A DNA stretch of 9,034 bases from Candidatus Neomicrothrix sp. UBA881 (GCA_002294285.1 DBFL01000063.1:1-9034), one strand, 5' to 3'. Positions 1 to 6,702 are shown, counted from the first letter of the stretch. Numbers and translations are program-made. Notes: generated by a model from the sequence alone, not told the origin.

Positions 1-256
1 CCATCATCGGACCCATCATCGGAGGTAAGTGTGTAGATTCTTTTCTACGTTTTTCTCGCTTAATTTTTTTCTTGACTTTTAATCGTTCATCCTTTTCAAC
101 CTTTGCTTGCTTCTCGTCCTTATTTTCCAGAGTCTGAAATTTTTCTTGTTGAACAGAATCTGAAGTTGCTCCATTATCAACTGCAAAAATTGCCGCAATC
201 GCTATAACAGATACCAATGCAACGCCAGCGACCCACTTGATAATCGAATCTTTCAT
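1..256 (-). CDS. Membrane-anchored or secreted protein with charged stalk and PMMG repeat, 3' part missing
   Basis: I do not recognise this gene. The 85 visible residues begin MKDSIIKW, followed by a hydrophobic stretch (about residues 8-25, ending AIAAIFA) that can be a signal peptide or an N-terminal anchor. A Lys/Glu-rich, probably coiled-coil or disordered region follows (about 36-73), then LPPMMGPMM where the window cuts the gene. The start is supported by a good Shine-Dalgarno (GGAAGGA on the coding strand, 264-270) 7 nt before the ATG. The 12-base unit behind the PMMG repeat is duplicated in the DNA at 1-23, so more copies may lie beyond the edge. The next gene upstream (nitrilase, same strand) ends 106 nt away, so this gene may have its own promoter. 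The reading frame is secure; the function is unknown. Confidence 0.7.
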   Translation of the reverse strand, partial: MKDSIIKWVAGVALVSVIAIAAIFAVDNGATSDSVQQEKFQTLENKDEKQAKVEKDERLKVKKKIKREKRRKESTHLPPMMGPMM

Positions 257-362
257 TAAAAATTCCTTCCATTTAAAAACTAGAACACTTTTGCTGAGTT
301 ATCTATATATGCGCTTTAGGAAGGAAACCTTTCAAAATCCTAACTTCAATCTAAAAAAGTAA

Positions 363-1274
363 TTACGGGGCAAGACGAGTCTTATCAATAGTGAGACTCA
401 ATACATCAGGTCTGCTGTAGTGTCCGGTTGGGTCGAAGTTGTGACGCTGTAAAGGTATCTCATCAATATCTAGATCCGCCCAAATAATTCCCTTATCATC
501 ACTGACAGGTTCAACAATCCATCGTCCATCCGGTCCAGCAATACAGGTACCGCCATTATGGAATTTTCCTGTGTCAGGTATCTGATTCTTCAAAGGAAAA
601 TCATCAGGAATCATCTTCGCGTCATACACCGCACCGACACTGACTACAAATAAGCGTCCTTCCTTAGCAATGAATCTTGTGATGTCTTCGGTTAGTCCAA
701 CAGAACCCGGCCAAGCCGCGACATGGATTTGAGCACCGGTGCTGTACATGGCTGTACGGGCCAACGGCATCCAATTTTCCCAACAATTTAAACCTGACAA
801 TCTGACACCCTTATACTGGTGTGCTACCAATCCTTCTCCATCACCATCCGCCCAGATCAAACGCTCACCGTAAGTGGGTTTTAACTTACGATGAACCCCA
901 ACAATCCCATCTTTTGGATGAATAGCTACTAAGGAACAATAAACAGATCCACCTGAAGCAGCTCGTTCTACTACACCTAAATAAGTAAAAGCATTTGAGT
1001 CTCGTACTGCATCAATTACGTTAACAAACTCGGAACTACTGAGTTCTACAGATTGATCGAGATAGTAGGCGAAAGCTTCCTGTTGGGACCTTTTCTCCCA
1101 AGCTGAAGCATCAGTTATATCAATCCAGACAGGATAACCAGAAACAAAAACTTCAGGGAATGCAATTAAATCAGCACCACCTTCACCAGCTTCAGTGATG
1201 CGTTTCTGAACAACATCTAAAGTCGCTGCGCGATCAAGAAAAACTGGTGAATCTTGAACGGCGGCTATACGCAT
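363..1274 (-). CDS. Nitrilase (branch 1 of the carbon-nitrogen hydrolase superfamily)
   Basis: Likely hydrolyses a nitrile to the carboxylic acid plus ammonia (EC 3.5.5.1 type) in the cytoplasm. The 303 residues carry the complete catalytic set: Glu41 in FPEVFVSGYP, Lys130 in HRKLKPT, the second Glu137 in YGERLIW, and nucleophile Cys164 in GLNCWENWMPL. CWEN-MPL and the C-terminal DPTGHYSRPDV are hallmarks of true nitrilases rather than amidases or N-carbamoylases. The length is at the short end for the family, with little C-terminal tail. The ATG has no convincing Shine-Dalgarno; a TATAAA-like element sits 6 nt before it (1281-1286), consistent with a leaderless transcript. Alternatively it is read through from glnII, whose stop lies 37 nt upstream. 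Pairing with glutamine synthetase suggests that the released ammonia is assimilated. The natural substrate cannot be read from the sequence; cyanide hydratase or dihydratase activity is an alternative within this branch. Confidence 0.9.
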   Translation of the reverse strand: MRIAAVQDSPVFLDRAATLDVVQKRITEAGEGGADLIAFPEVFVSGYPVWIDITDASAWEKRSQQEAFAYYLDQSVELSSSEFVNVIDAVRDSNAFTYLGVVERAASGGSVYCSLVAIHPKDGIVGVHRKLKPTYGERLIWADGDGEGLVAHQYKGVRLSGLNCWENWMPLARTAMYSTGAQIHVAAWPGSVGLTEDITRFIAKEGRLFVVSVGAVYDAKMIPDDFPLKNQIPDTGKFHNGGTCIAGPDGRWIVEPVSDDKGIIWADLDIDEIPLQRHNFDPTGHYSRPDVLSLTIDKTRLAP

Positions 1275-1280
1275 AAAAAA

Positions 1281-1286
1281 TTTATA
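1281..1286 (-). promoter_or_regulatory. Possible -10 element of a leaderless nitrilase transcript
   Basis: On the coding strand TATAAA is followed by six T residues and then the nitrilase ATG, so transcription could begin at the start codon. A weak TTGAAG lies 19 nt upstream (1306-1311). No Shine-Dalgarno is present at normal distance. The region is AT-rich, so chance is a real alternative. Confidence 0.3.
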
Positions 1287-1311
1287 TCACCATTTTTTTA
1301 GAATGCTTCAA

Positions 1312-2322
1312 TTATGCCAGAGCTGAACAACAAGTATTTGTTATCAACCTAGTTACCACATATGGATCCATGTTGGCATTTGGTCGACGATCTTCAATAT
1401 AACCTTTTTGATCAAGATGGACTTGCCATGGGATGCGGATTGAAGCACCACGGTCAGATACCCCGTAACTGAATTGGTCATATCTTTGAGTTTCGTGTTC
1501 TCCGGTTAAACGCTCTTCAGTTCCAATTCCATACCCGGCAATGTGTTCAGCTGGCTTTCCCTCAGCTCCCAATGATTCACACGCGGTGATAATTGCATCA
1601 TAATTTTCACGCATAGCATTTGTAGAAAAATTGGTGTGCGCCCCAGCTCCATTCCAATCACCCTTCATGGGTTTTGCAGCTACCGAAGCGTCAACCCCAA
1701 AATCTTCAGCGACACGATAGAGAAGATAACGAGCCATCCATATCTGATCAGCAACTGCTACCGTATCAACTGGTCCAATCTGGAATTCCCATTGCCCGAG
1801 CATAACTTCAGCATTTGTTCCAGAAATAGCTAATCCTGCATCCATGCAAGCTTTAGTATGAGCTTCAACGATATCTCTACCCGCAATTTCAATTGCACCA
1901 ACTCCGCAATAATAAGGGCCTTGTGGGGCTGGATAACCTTCAACAGGCCAACCTAAAGGCCTTCCTTCCATGAAAAAGGTGTACTCCTGTTCAATTCCAA
2001 ATAGAGGTTCTTGATCTTTATACTTTTCGAAAACTTCTACACAAGCTGAACGTGTATTAGTTGGATGTGGTGTCATTTCTCCATCAGGTAGGAGAACCTC
2101 ACACAGAACAAGAATATCGTCACCGCCTCTGATCGGATCAGGGCAAGAAAAAACTGGGTTAAGTACACAATCAGAGTTGTCACCAGGTGCCTGATTTGTA
2201 CTTGAACCGTCAAAACCCCAAATCGGAAGATCACTAGAATTGTCAACTATTTTTGTTTTAGAACGCATATACGGCAAAGGAACAGTGCCGTCGATCCAAA
2301 TATATTCAGCTCTTATTGACAT
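1312..2322 (-). CDS. glnII: Glutamine synthetase, type II (GSII / GlnII)
   Basis: Catalyses ATP-dependent condensation of glutamate and ammonia to glutamine in the cytoplasm (EC 6.3.1.2). The 336 residues are the short, eukaryote-like GSII form known from actinobacteria and rhizobia: SIRAEYIWIDG at the N-terminus, WGFDGSSTNQAPGDNSD (35-51) with the catalytic-loop Asp, FGIEQEY (108-114) and NAEVM-GQWEFQIGP (170-184) with metal-binding Glu residues, NGAGAHTNFST (His229), DRGASIRIP (290-298) and YIEDRRPNANMDPY (308-321). The Pro usual in NAEVMPGQWE is Leu here. I chose the ATG at 2322 over one 12 nt upstream because GGAG (2329-2332) is spaced 6 nt from it and GSII proteins begin just before the KAEYIW-type motif. 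It is divergent from glnA and shares an intergenic region with a candidate GlnR box; the nitrilase follows 37 nt downstream. GSII is not controlled by adenylylation, so regulation should be transcriptional. Confidence 0.95.
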   Translation of the reverse strand: MSIRAEYIWIDGTVPLPYMRSKTKIVDNSSDLPIWGFDGSSTNQAPGDNSDCVLNPVFSCPDPIRGGDDILVLCEVLLPDGEMTPHPTNTRSACVEVFEKYKDQEPLFGIEQEYTFFMEGRPLGWPVEGYPAPQGPYYCGVGAIEIAGRDIVEAHTKACMDAGLAISGTNAEVMLGQWEFQIGPVDTVAVADQIWMARYLLYRVAEDFGVDASVAAKPMKGDWNGAGAHTNFSTNAMRENYDAIITACESLGAEGKPAEHIAGYGIGTEERLTGEHETQRYDQFSYGVSDRGASIRIPWQVHLDQKGYIEDRRPNANMDPYVVTRLITNTCCSALA

Positions 2323-2413
2323 AATTTTCTCCATTTTTTCGTAAAAAAATTCTTATTAGATAATTGATGAAAACATTTTTACACCGCAGGAATGAGATTC
2401 AAAGTTATTAGAT

Positions 2414-2427
2414 ATTTGTTAACAAAT
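2414..2427. repeat. Perfect 14-bp palindrome in the glnII-glnA intergenic region
   Basis: ATTTGTTAACAAAT is self-complementary across all 14 bases, centred between 2420 and 2421. It overlaps the first half-site of the candidate GlnR box. It lies about 92 nt upstream of the glnII start and 55 nt upstream of the glnA start, so it may be an operator acting on both promoters. Confidence 0.6.
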
Positions 2428-2434
2428 TATTAAC
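2419..2434 (+). promoter_or_regulatory. Candidate GlnR box between glnII and glnA
   Basis: TTAAC-n6-TTAAC gives the AC-n9-AC spacing described for actinobacterial GlnR sites (consensus gTnAC-n6-GnAAC). The box centre is about 55 nt upstream of the predicted glnA start, a usual position for an activator. GlnR itself is encoded by the second gene of that operon. Its direction of action, and whether it also controls glnII, cannot be decided from sequence. Confidence 0.5.
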
Positions 2435-2447
2435 GTAAGAAAATAGG

Positions 2448-2473
2448 TTGTCCTTAGAGAAATTTTCGATAAT
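2448..2473 (+). promoter_or_regulatory. Possible glnA-glnR promoter, leaderless or nearly so
   Basis: GATAAT (2468-2473) resembles a -10 box and would place the transcription start near 2479-2482, at the first in-frame GTG/ATG codons of glnA. TTGTCC (2448-2453) is a poor -35 at only 14 nt spacing, which would fit a promoter that depends on an activator such as GlnR bound just upstream. Confidence 0.4.
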
Positions 2474-2481
2474 CCTTGGTG

Positions 2482-3834
2482 ATGAACAAAATTCAAGAAA
2501 ATCGTAATCATGCGCAGTTCGACTACGTTTTTCGGACCGTGGAAGAGCGTGGCGTTAGGCTAATTCGCCTCTGGTTCACTGACGTTTTAGGTCGCCACAA
2601 ATCAGTCGCTATCTCACCTGCTGAACTAGAAACGGTTTTTGAAGAAGGTCTCCAATTTGATGGTTCAGCGATTGATGGTTTTAGCAGAATCCAAGAAAGC
2701 GACGTGCTGGCAAGACCTGATCCTTCAACTTTTGAATTGCTTCCATGGGTAGCAGATGATGAGGCTTCTGGAACTATGTTTTGCGACATAACAAATCTAG
2801 ATGGCACGCCCTTTGCCGGTGACCCGAGACAGGTTTTACGGAGAAATATAGATCAAGCTAGAGAAGATGGTTATGAAATGTTTTGCGCTCCAGAAATAGA
2901 GTTCTTCTATTTTGCTAACCAAGAAAATGGTTTGCAGCCAATACCACTAGATCAAGCCTCATATTTTGATTTAACAACGATGGATGTAGCTTCCGATCTT
3001 CGAAGGCACACACTTCATATGCTTGAGGCTCTTTCCATACCTGTTGAGTACTCTTTTCATGAAGACAGTCCCAGTCAGCATGAAATAGATTTGCAGTACA
3101 CAGATGCCTTGACAATGGCTGATTCAGTTATGACTCTACGCTTAGCCGTTAAGAAAATAGCTATCGATCGGGGTGTATACGCTACATTTATGCCCAAACC
3201 TCTTAACGGGGTCCAAGGCTCGGGGATGCACACACACCTTTCCTTATTTAGTAAAGGAAAAAATGTCTTTCATGACCCGTCTGGAAATCTCTCCTCAATT
3301 GGGCAATCATTCGTAGCCGGCCTTCTTCATCATGCTCGGGAAATAACCGCAGTAACAAACCAACTGGTCAACTCATATAAAAGAATTAATGAGGGTTACG
3401 AAGCCCCACGTTATGTTTCTTGGGCGCGTAATAACAGATCGTCACTGGTCCGAATACCCGTTCATAAACAAGACAAACCTGATTCAGCGAGAATCGAATA
3501 CAGGGCAGTAGATCCCGCTTGTAATCCCTACCTTGCATTTTCTGTAATGCTTGCAGCTGGCTTGAAAGGAATTAAAGAGAATTACGAGCTTCCATCCGAA
3601 GCAACAACAAATCTATATGAAATGAGTCGCTCAGAACAAAAAGATCTGGGTGTGGATAGTTTGCCGGCAAACCTTGCCGAAGCTTTAGATGAAATGGAAG
3701 AATCAGATTTAGTCCGAGAGACTCTTGGTGACCATATCTTTGAATGGTTTCTAAGAAATAAAAGGACAGAATGGAATGAGTATCAACGTCAGGTGACACC
3801 TTTTGAAATCGAACAATACCTTCCGAACTGGTAG
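2482..3834 (+). CDS. glnA: Glutamine synthetase, type I (GlnA2-like, alpha subtype)
   Basis: Second glutamine synthetase of the window, from the dodecameric type I family. Its 450 residues show LWFTDVLGRHKSVAI (30-44), FDGSAIDGFSRIQESD (59-74), the metal ligands Glu138/Glu140 in PEIEFF, Glu194 and Glu201 in HEDSPSQHEIDL, His250 in GSGMHTH, the flap Glu307 in GYEAP, RNNRSSLVRIP (316-326) and the R-E-R triad around Glu339. Arg69 in GFSRI corresponds to the feedback-inhibition Arg62 of Bacillus GSI-alpha. The sequence recalls mycobacterial GlnA2 more than GlnA1. Tyr379 in NLYEM is not evidence for adenylylation, since Bacillus enzymes also keep a Tyr there. In-frame TTG (2476) and GTG (2479) precede the chosen ATG; none has a Shine-Dalgarno, so a leaderless start is likely. 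glnR follows after 11 nt, almost certainly in the same operon. A gamma-glutamylpolyamine synthetase role is possible but less likely given how well the ammonia-site motifs are kept. Confidence 0.93.
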   Translation: MNKIQENRNHAQFDYVFRTVEERGVRLIRLWFTDVLGRHKSVAISPAELETVFEEGLQFDGSAIDGFSRIQESDVLARPDPSTFELLPWVADDEASGTMFCDITNLDGTPFAGDPRQVLRRNIDQAREDGYEMFCAPEIEFFYFANQENGLQPIPLDQASYFDLTTMDVASDLRRHTLHMLEALSIPVEYSFHEDSPSQHEIDLQYTDALTMADSVMTLRLAVKKIAIDRGVYATFMPKPLNGVQGSGMHTHLSLFSKGKNVFHDPSGNLSSIGQSFVAGLLHHAREITAVTNQLVNSYKRINEGYEAPRYVSWARNNRSSLVRIPVHKQDKPDSARIEYRAVDPACNPYLAFSVMLAAGLKGIKENYELPSEATTNLYEMSRSEQKDLGVDSLPANLAEALDEMEESDLVRETLGDHIFEWFLRNKRTEWNEYQRQVTPFEIEQYLPNW

Positions 3835-3845
3835 TGAGAGATTTG

Positions 3846-4529
3846 ATGATTGAAACACTCCTGATTTTTCCAGCTCCACCGCCACCTGAATTGTCTCAAT
3901 GTCTAGATGAAAATGGGTGGATTTGGAAAGCAGTTAACAATTCCGATTCTGCTCTTTCAGACCAGCCTGATGCCGGTTGGGGAGCTGGAGTCATAGTTGC
4001 TGACACAGACCCAGAAGAAGCACTTTCACTTTGCAAACAACTACGTCAAACAGAAAATCCTTTAGTCCCTATTCTCCTACTAATCAGCAAAGGCCAATTA
4101 AATAATTTCAAAATAGATGAAAACCTTTTCGATGATTTCTGCATAACGCCTTTTCACCCTGAAGAGTTAGAAATAAGGCTCAATAACCTTTTCGTAAAAT
4201 TTGGTTTGGGCACAGAACCTGAGCTTATTAAATACGGTTCACTCGTTTTAAATATCGAAACATACCAAGCAACTATCGATGATTCACCTTTAGATTTAAC
4301 CTATATGGAGTATGAGTTACTTCGTTTCTTAGCAATGCGACCTGGAAAAGTTTTTACTCGAGAAACACTTCTAAGTGAGGTGTGGGGTTACGACTATTAT
4401 GGCGGAGGCCGAACAGTTGATGTTCATATAAGAAGACTCAGAGCAAAACTTGGTGAGGAGCATGCCAATCTGATCTCAACAGTAAGGTCCGTAGGTTACA
4501 GATTCGGTCAATCTCGTTGGGGCTCTTAA
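3846..4529 (+). CDS. glnR: GlnR, OmpR-family nitrogen regulator with atypical receiver domain
   Basis: DNA-binding regulator of nitrogen metabolism in actinobacteria. The 227 residues have an N-terminal receiver-like domain (about 1-115) and a C-terminal OmpR/PhoB winged helix (about 128-220) with LTYMEYELLRFLA, GKVFTRETLLSEVWGYD, GGRTVDVHIRRLRAKLG and STVRSVGYRF, very close to known GlnR proteins. The receiver keeps an Asp at the expected strand end (Asp53 in VIVAD). It lacks the N-terminal acidic pair (IFPAPPPPE instead), and Thr101 stands where phosphorylated receivers have the conserved Lys before PF. This matches the phosphorylation-independent GlnR type, and no sensor kinase is adjacent. 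I chose ATG 3846 over GTG 3834, which overlaps the glnA stop, because GlnR homologues start with a M-hydrophobic strand like MIETLLIF and GAGAGA lies just upstream. It is cotranscribed with glnA behind a candidate GlnR box, which suggests autoregulation. Confidence 0.9.
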   Translation: MIETLLIFPAPPPPELSQCLDENGWIWKAVNNSDSALSDQPDAGWGAGVIVADTDPEEALSLCKQLRQTENPLVPILLLISKGQLNNFKIDENLFDDFCITPFHPEELEIRLNNLFVKFGLGTEPELIKYGSLVLNIETYQATIDDSPLDLTYMEYELLRFLAMRPGKVFTRETLLSEVWGYDYYGGGRTVDVHIRRLRAKLGEEHANLISTVRSVGYRFGQSRWGS

Positions 4530-4530
4530 C

Positions 4531-4704
4531 TTAATCAGCTGTTTTTTCTTCTAACCAAGGATTAGATTCGCTTAATTCAAGAAGCTCTGATTCTTCATGG
4601 CTCTTATCAACATCCTTTTTGACTAACCCACCTATTACAGCTGCTGCTAGAGCGCCACTCATCAGAATTGCTATAGGCATTACTACCACCAGCAAAATTA
4701 TCAT
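4531..4704 (-). CDS. Small single-pass membrane protein, 57 aa
   Basis: I do not recognise this gene. From the chosen ATG it encodes a hydrophobic helix (residues 2-28, MIILLVVVMPIAILM to VIGGLV), then KK and a short acidic cytoplasmic tail ending NPWLEEKTAD. The frame stays open upstream to a GTG at 4752. I prefer 4704 because GGTGGAG (4713-4719) lies 8 nt before it and the protein then starts directly with the membrane segment. It follows ridA by 82 nt on the same strand and may be the last gene of that cluster. Its stop is 1 nt from the end of convergent glnR, so the two transcripts must overlap or terminate inside each other. The charge pattern and RBS support a real gene; the function is unknown. 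Confidence 0.6.
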   Translation of the reverse strand: MIILLVVVMPIAILMSGALAAAVIGGLVKKDVDKSHEESELLELSESNPWLEEKTAD

Positions 4705-4779
4705 GATCACGGCTCCACCCATACGTGCATTCTGCCATAAAAATAGACTCACACATCCATGTCCAAAAAAGATTAAGTG

Positions 4780-4795
4780 AAAAACTTCAGTTTTT
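4780..4795 (-). terminator. Weak hairpin with T tract at the end of ridA
   Basis: AAAAACT and AGTTTTT form a perfect inverted repeat separated by 2 nt, overlapping the ridA stop codon; on the minus strand the second arm ends in a T run. With a single G-C pair the stem is weak, so at most it attenuates transcription before the small membrane gene. Confidence 0.25.
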
Positions 4796-5134
4796 ATAAA
4801 CGAGAGCTTCGATTTCTATGCAAGCACCCAATGGTAAAGCCGCTACAGCCACTGCAGAGCGTGCAGGCCTGTGTTCATCGAATATCGAACAATAAATTTC
4901 GTTCATTCGCCCGTAGTTATCAATATCAGTCAAGAAGACTGTTGTTTTTACAACTTGATTTAATGAAGACCCTTCAGCCTCAAGCAGTTTTTTTAGATTT
5001 TCCAAAGCCTGAGGAGCTTCAGATTCAAGGCCACCTTCAACAAGAACTCCATCGATATGACCTATCTGACCACTTACAATCAAAAAATCCCCTGCATGAA
5101 TTGCGGGCGTATACGGACCAACTGGCTTGCTCAT
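4787..5134 (-). CDS. ridA: RidA family reactive intermediate (enamine/imine) deaminase
   Basis: Small cytoplasmic enzyme of the YjgF/YER057c/UK114 family that hydrolyses reactive 2-aminoacrylate-type enamines/imines to ketoacids and ammonia, probably as a homotrimer. The 115 residues contain GPYTPAI (6-12), FLIVSGQIG (17-25), TTVFLTDIDNY (64-74), the substrate-binding Arg92 in PARSAVAVAALP and Glu107 in GACIEIEALV, the signature that separates active RidA from many inactive paralogues. It is slightly shorter than the usual 125-130 residues because the N-terminus is abbreviated. A strong AAGGAG (5139-5144) lies 4-5 nt from the ATG. It follows the Fe-S/molybdopterin-type gene by 32 nt, so the two are probably cotranscribed. 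It may protect against imines arising in amino acid or amine oxidation, but the partner pathway is not visible. Confidence 0.88.
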   Translation of the reverse strand: MSKPVGPYTPAIHAGDFLIVSGQIGHIDGVLVEGGLESEAPQALENLKKLLEAEGSSLNQVVKTTVFLTDIDNYGRMNEIYCSIFDEHRPARSAVAVAALPLGACIEIEALVYKN

Positions 5135-5166
5135 ATTTTCTCCTTAGTTCAACTAAAACTACACCC

Positions 5167-6702
5167 TTAATTACCAACGGGCCATTCAGGTAAAGTTCCT
5201 TTGTGTATCCAAGTAGCTGCTGCAACCGCGACAAACACAGCATCTGAGCCATTGACTGCTTTACTCGAATCAGGCTGAATTTCAACATTCACTTCAGGCA
5301 TTTCACCGGCTCGAACAATTCCAAACGATCTAACTGTTAAATCCTGTATTAGGCCATTTACATCAACAGCTAGAGATTCTGAAGTAACCCAACTCCATGC
5401 CATGTGTGCAGCACCTATGCAATACGATCTCAAAACTGTCTCATTCAATACCTCACCACAGCGGACTGAGATGTTTATACTTTTTTCATCAATTTCTGCA
5501 GAAGCCTCTGATCCATCAGGCGAAATAATCGTCCCAACTTCACCGAAAGCTCCGCATAGTAAAATTTTCGCTTCAGCCCAGCCTGCCGCTCTTACTTTCG
5601 ACGAAGTTATGGGGCCTGGTAAATCAATTTCCTGCACCTCAATTTTTGGAGCTACTGAATTAATAGCATCAGCTATTCCTGGGGTTCTAGCAACTCTTAT
5701 AATCCCTTCTCCATTTTTGTTTACACCACCCGCAATAGGAGGTCTTTTGTGACCCAAATGAACAGAATCTTCTCTTGATAAAAGTACCAAAACAGGCCTT
5801 TTATATTTGTCTGCTAATTGCCTCGCTGCACTCGGTGCAACTGATTCAAATTTTGAACCGAAAGCACCACCGTTAGCTAGAGGTGTTGAAGGCTCTCCGC
5901 CAGGTTCACACCATGAAGAGTCTGTTTCTAAATACCCTGGTTCAACCCAGTTAGTTCTGAGAACTGCATCCCAATCTCCTGTTGGGAGCTCTATAGGTGG
6001 AACTGCTTTTACTGTGGTTCTTCTACCTTGGATTTTTTTTGAAGCGTTTCTAGCTTCGGTCAAACTTTCACCCAAAGACCAACCTCCCAGCTGATCCGGT
6101 ACAGCTATTAAGCAATTTGATGGCGCTATATCAGCAGAGAAACCACCCTTACCTAAAGCAGTATCAAAACCAATTTTTTGAGGTGTCCTACCTTCAATGC
6201 TTGCACGCTCAGAAGCTTTATCATTTTCAATCGCTACTTCTGAATTTCCGAAGTCATCCCACGCTTCTAATATTGTTTGCCATCCGGTACACCTACAAAG
6301 ATGGGCGTGTAAAGAACGTTTAACTTTTTCTATCTCTGTTTTTTCTCCACTTTTCTGAAGTGCTGCAAATCGCATGATTATCCCAGGTGTGCAAAATCCA
6401 CACTGACTAGCCCCTGCATCAATAAATGCTTTGGCCCAAGTATTTTTTAGTGTGTCATCCAAACCTTCCAAAGTCTCTATTTCCCGACCAATGACTCTTT
6501 TTACAGGAGTTACACAAGAAACTCTGGCTTGACCATCTACCAAAACTGTGCAACAACCGCACTGCCCTTGAGGGCTACAGCCGTCTTTTACGGAAGTTAT
6601 ACCAACATGACTCCGCAAAAAGTCCAATAATGTCAGATCTTCGTCATTAACAACAAACATCTCTCCATCTACTTTTATTGATAATTCTCTTTGATCATTC
6701 AT
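5167..6702 (-). CDS. Fusion of CoxS-type double [2Fe-2S] domain and reduced molybdopterin-binding domain (xanthine dehydrogenase family)
   Basis: A 511-aa oxidoreductase-family protein. Numbering here starts at the chosen ATG. Residues about 8-77 form a plant-type [2Fe-2S] domain with GCSPQGQCGCC and a later Cys (42, 48, 51, 63). Residues about 80-155 form the second [2Fe-2S] domain with QCGFC (101, 104) and CRC (136, 138). From about 175 the chain resembles parts of the molybdenum subunit: ALGKGGFSADI, WVEPGYLETDSSW, ANGGAFGSKFE, KRPVLVLLSRED, and a C-terminal GLIQDLTVRSF...AVAAATW. This part is only about 340 residues, less than half a normal CoxL/XdhB subunit, and the usual GVGE segment with the catalytic Glu reads AVNGSD. 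No FAD subunit gene is present. ATG 6702 has GGAG 12 nt upstream (6715-6718); a TTG at 6735 in the same frame has no RBS. Electron transfer or cofactor binding is plausible; the substrate is unknown. Confidence 0.75.
   Translation of the reverse strand: MNDQRELSIKVDGEMFVVNDEDLTLLDFLRSHVGITSVKDGCSPQGQCGCCTVLVDGQARVSCVTPVKRVIGREIETLEGLDDTLKNTWAKAFIDAGASQCGFCTPGIIMRFAALQKSGEKTEIEKVKRSLHAHLCRCTGWQTILEAWDDFGNSEVAIENDKASERASIEGRTPQKIGFDTALGKGGFSADIAPSNCLIAVPDQLGGWSLGESLTEARNASKKIQGRRTTVKAVPPIELPTGDWDAVLRTNWVEPGYLETDSSWCEPGGEPSTPLANGGAFGSKFESVAPSAARQLADKYKRPVLVLLSREDSVHLGHKRPPIAGGVNKNGEGIIRVARTPGIADAINSVAPKIEVQEIDLPGPITSSKVRAAGWAEAKILLCGAFGEVGTIISPDGSEASAEIDEKSINISVRCGEVLNETVLRSYCIGAAHMAWSWVTSESLAVDVNGLIQDLTVRSFGIVRAGEMPEVNVEIQPDSSKAVNGSDAVFVAVAAATWIHKGTLPEWPVGN

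Noticed and set aside
319..333. Hairpin GGAAGG-AAA-CCTTTC between the nitrilase and the first gene
   Set aside because: The stem is short with a G-T pair, and no T run follows on either strand, so a terminator call is not justified.
1636..1833. 65-aa plus-strand frame inside glnII
   Set aside because: Antisense to conserved GSII motifs; no recognisable protein.
2377..2387. TTTTACACCGC shared by the glnII upstream region and the erpA promoter (7997-8007)
   Set aside because: An 11-base match is expected by chance several times among all position pairs in a window of this size, and the surrounding promoters do not align.
2523..2807. 94-aa minus-strand frame inside glnA, and similar ones at 2915-3115 and 3572-3799
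   Set aside because: They sit opposite strongly conserved glutamine synthetase sequence and have no independent support.
4777..5193. 138-aa plus-strand reading frame opposite ridA
   Set aside because: It lies antisense to a clear RidA with all family motifs; its protein has no recognisable domain and looks like reverse-strand composition.
5402..6323. Three plus-strand reading frames (5402-5752, 5807-6094, 6117-6323) opposite the Fe-S/molybdopterin gene
   Set aside because: The minus-strand frame carries all Fe-S motifs across this region; these are shadows without ribosome sites.
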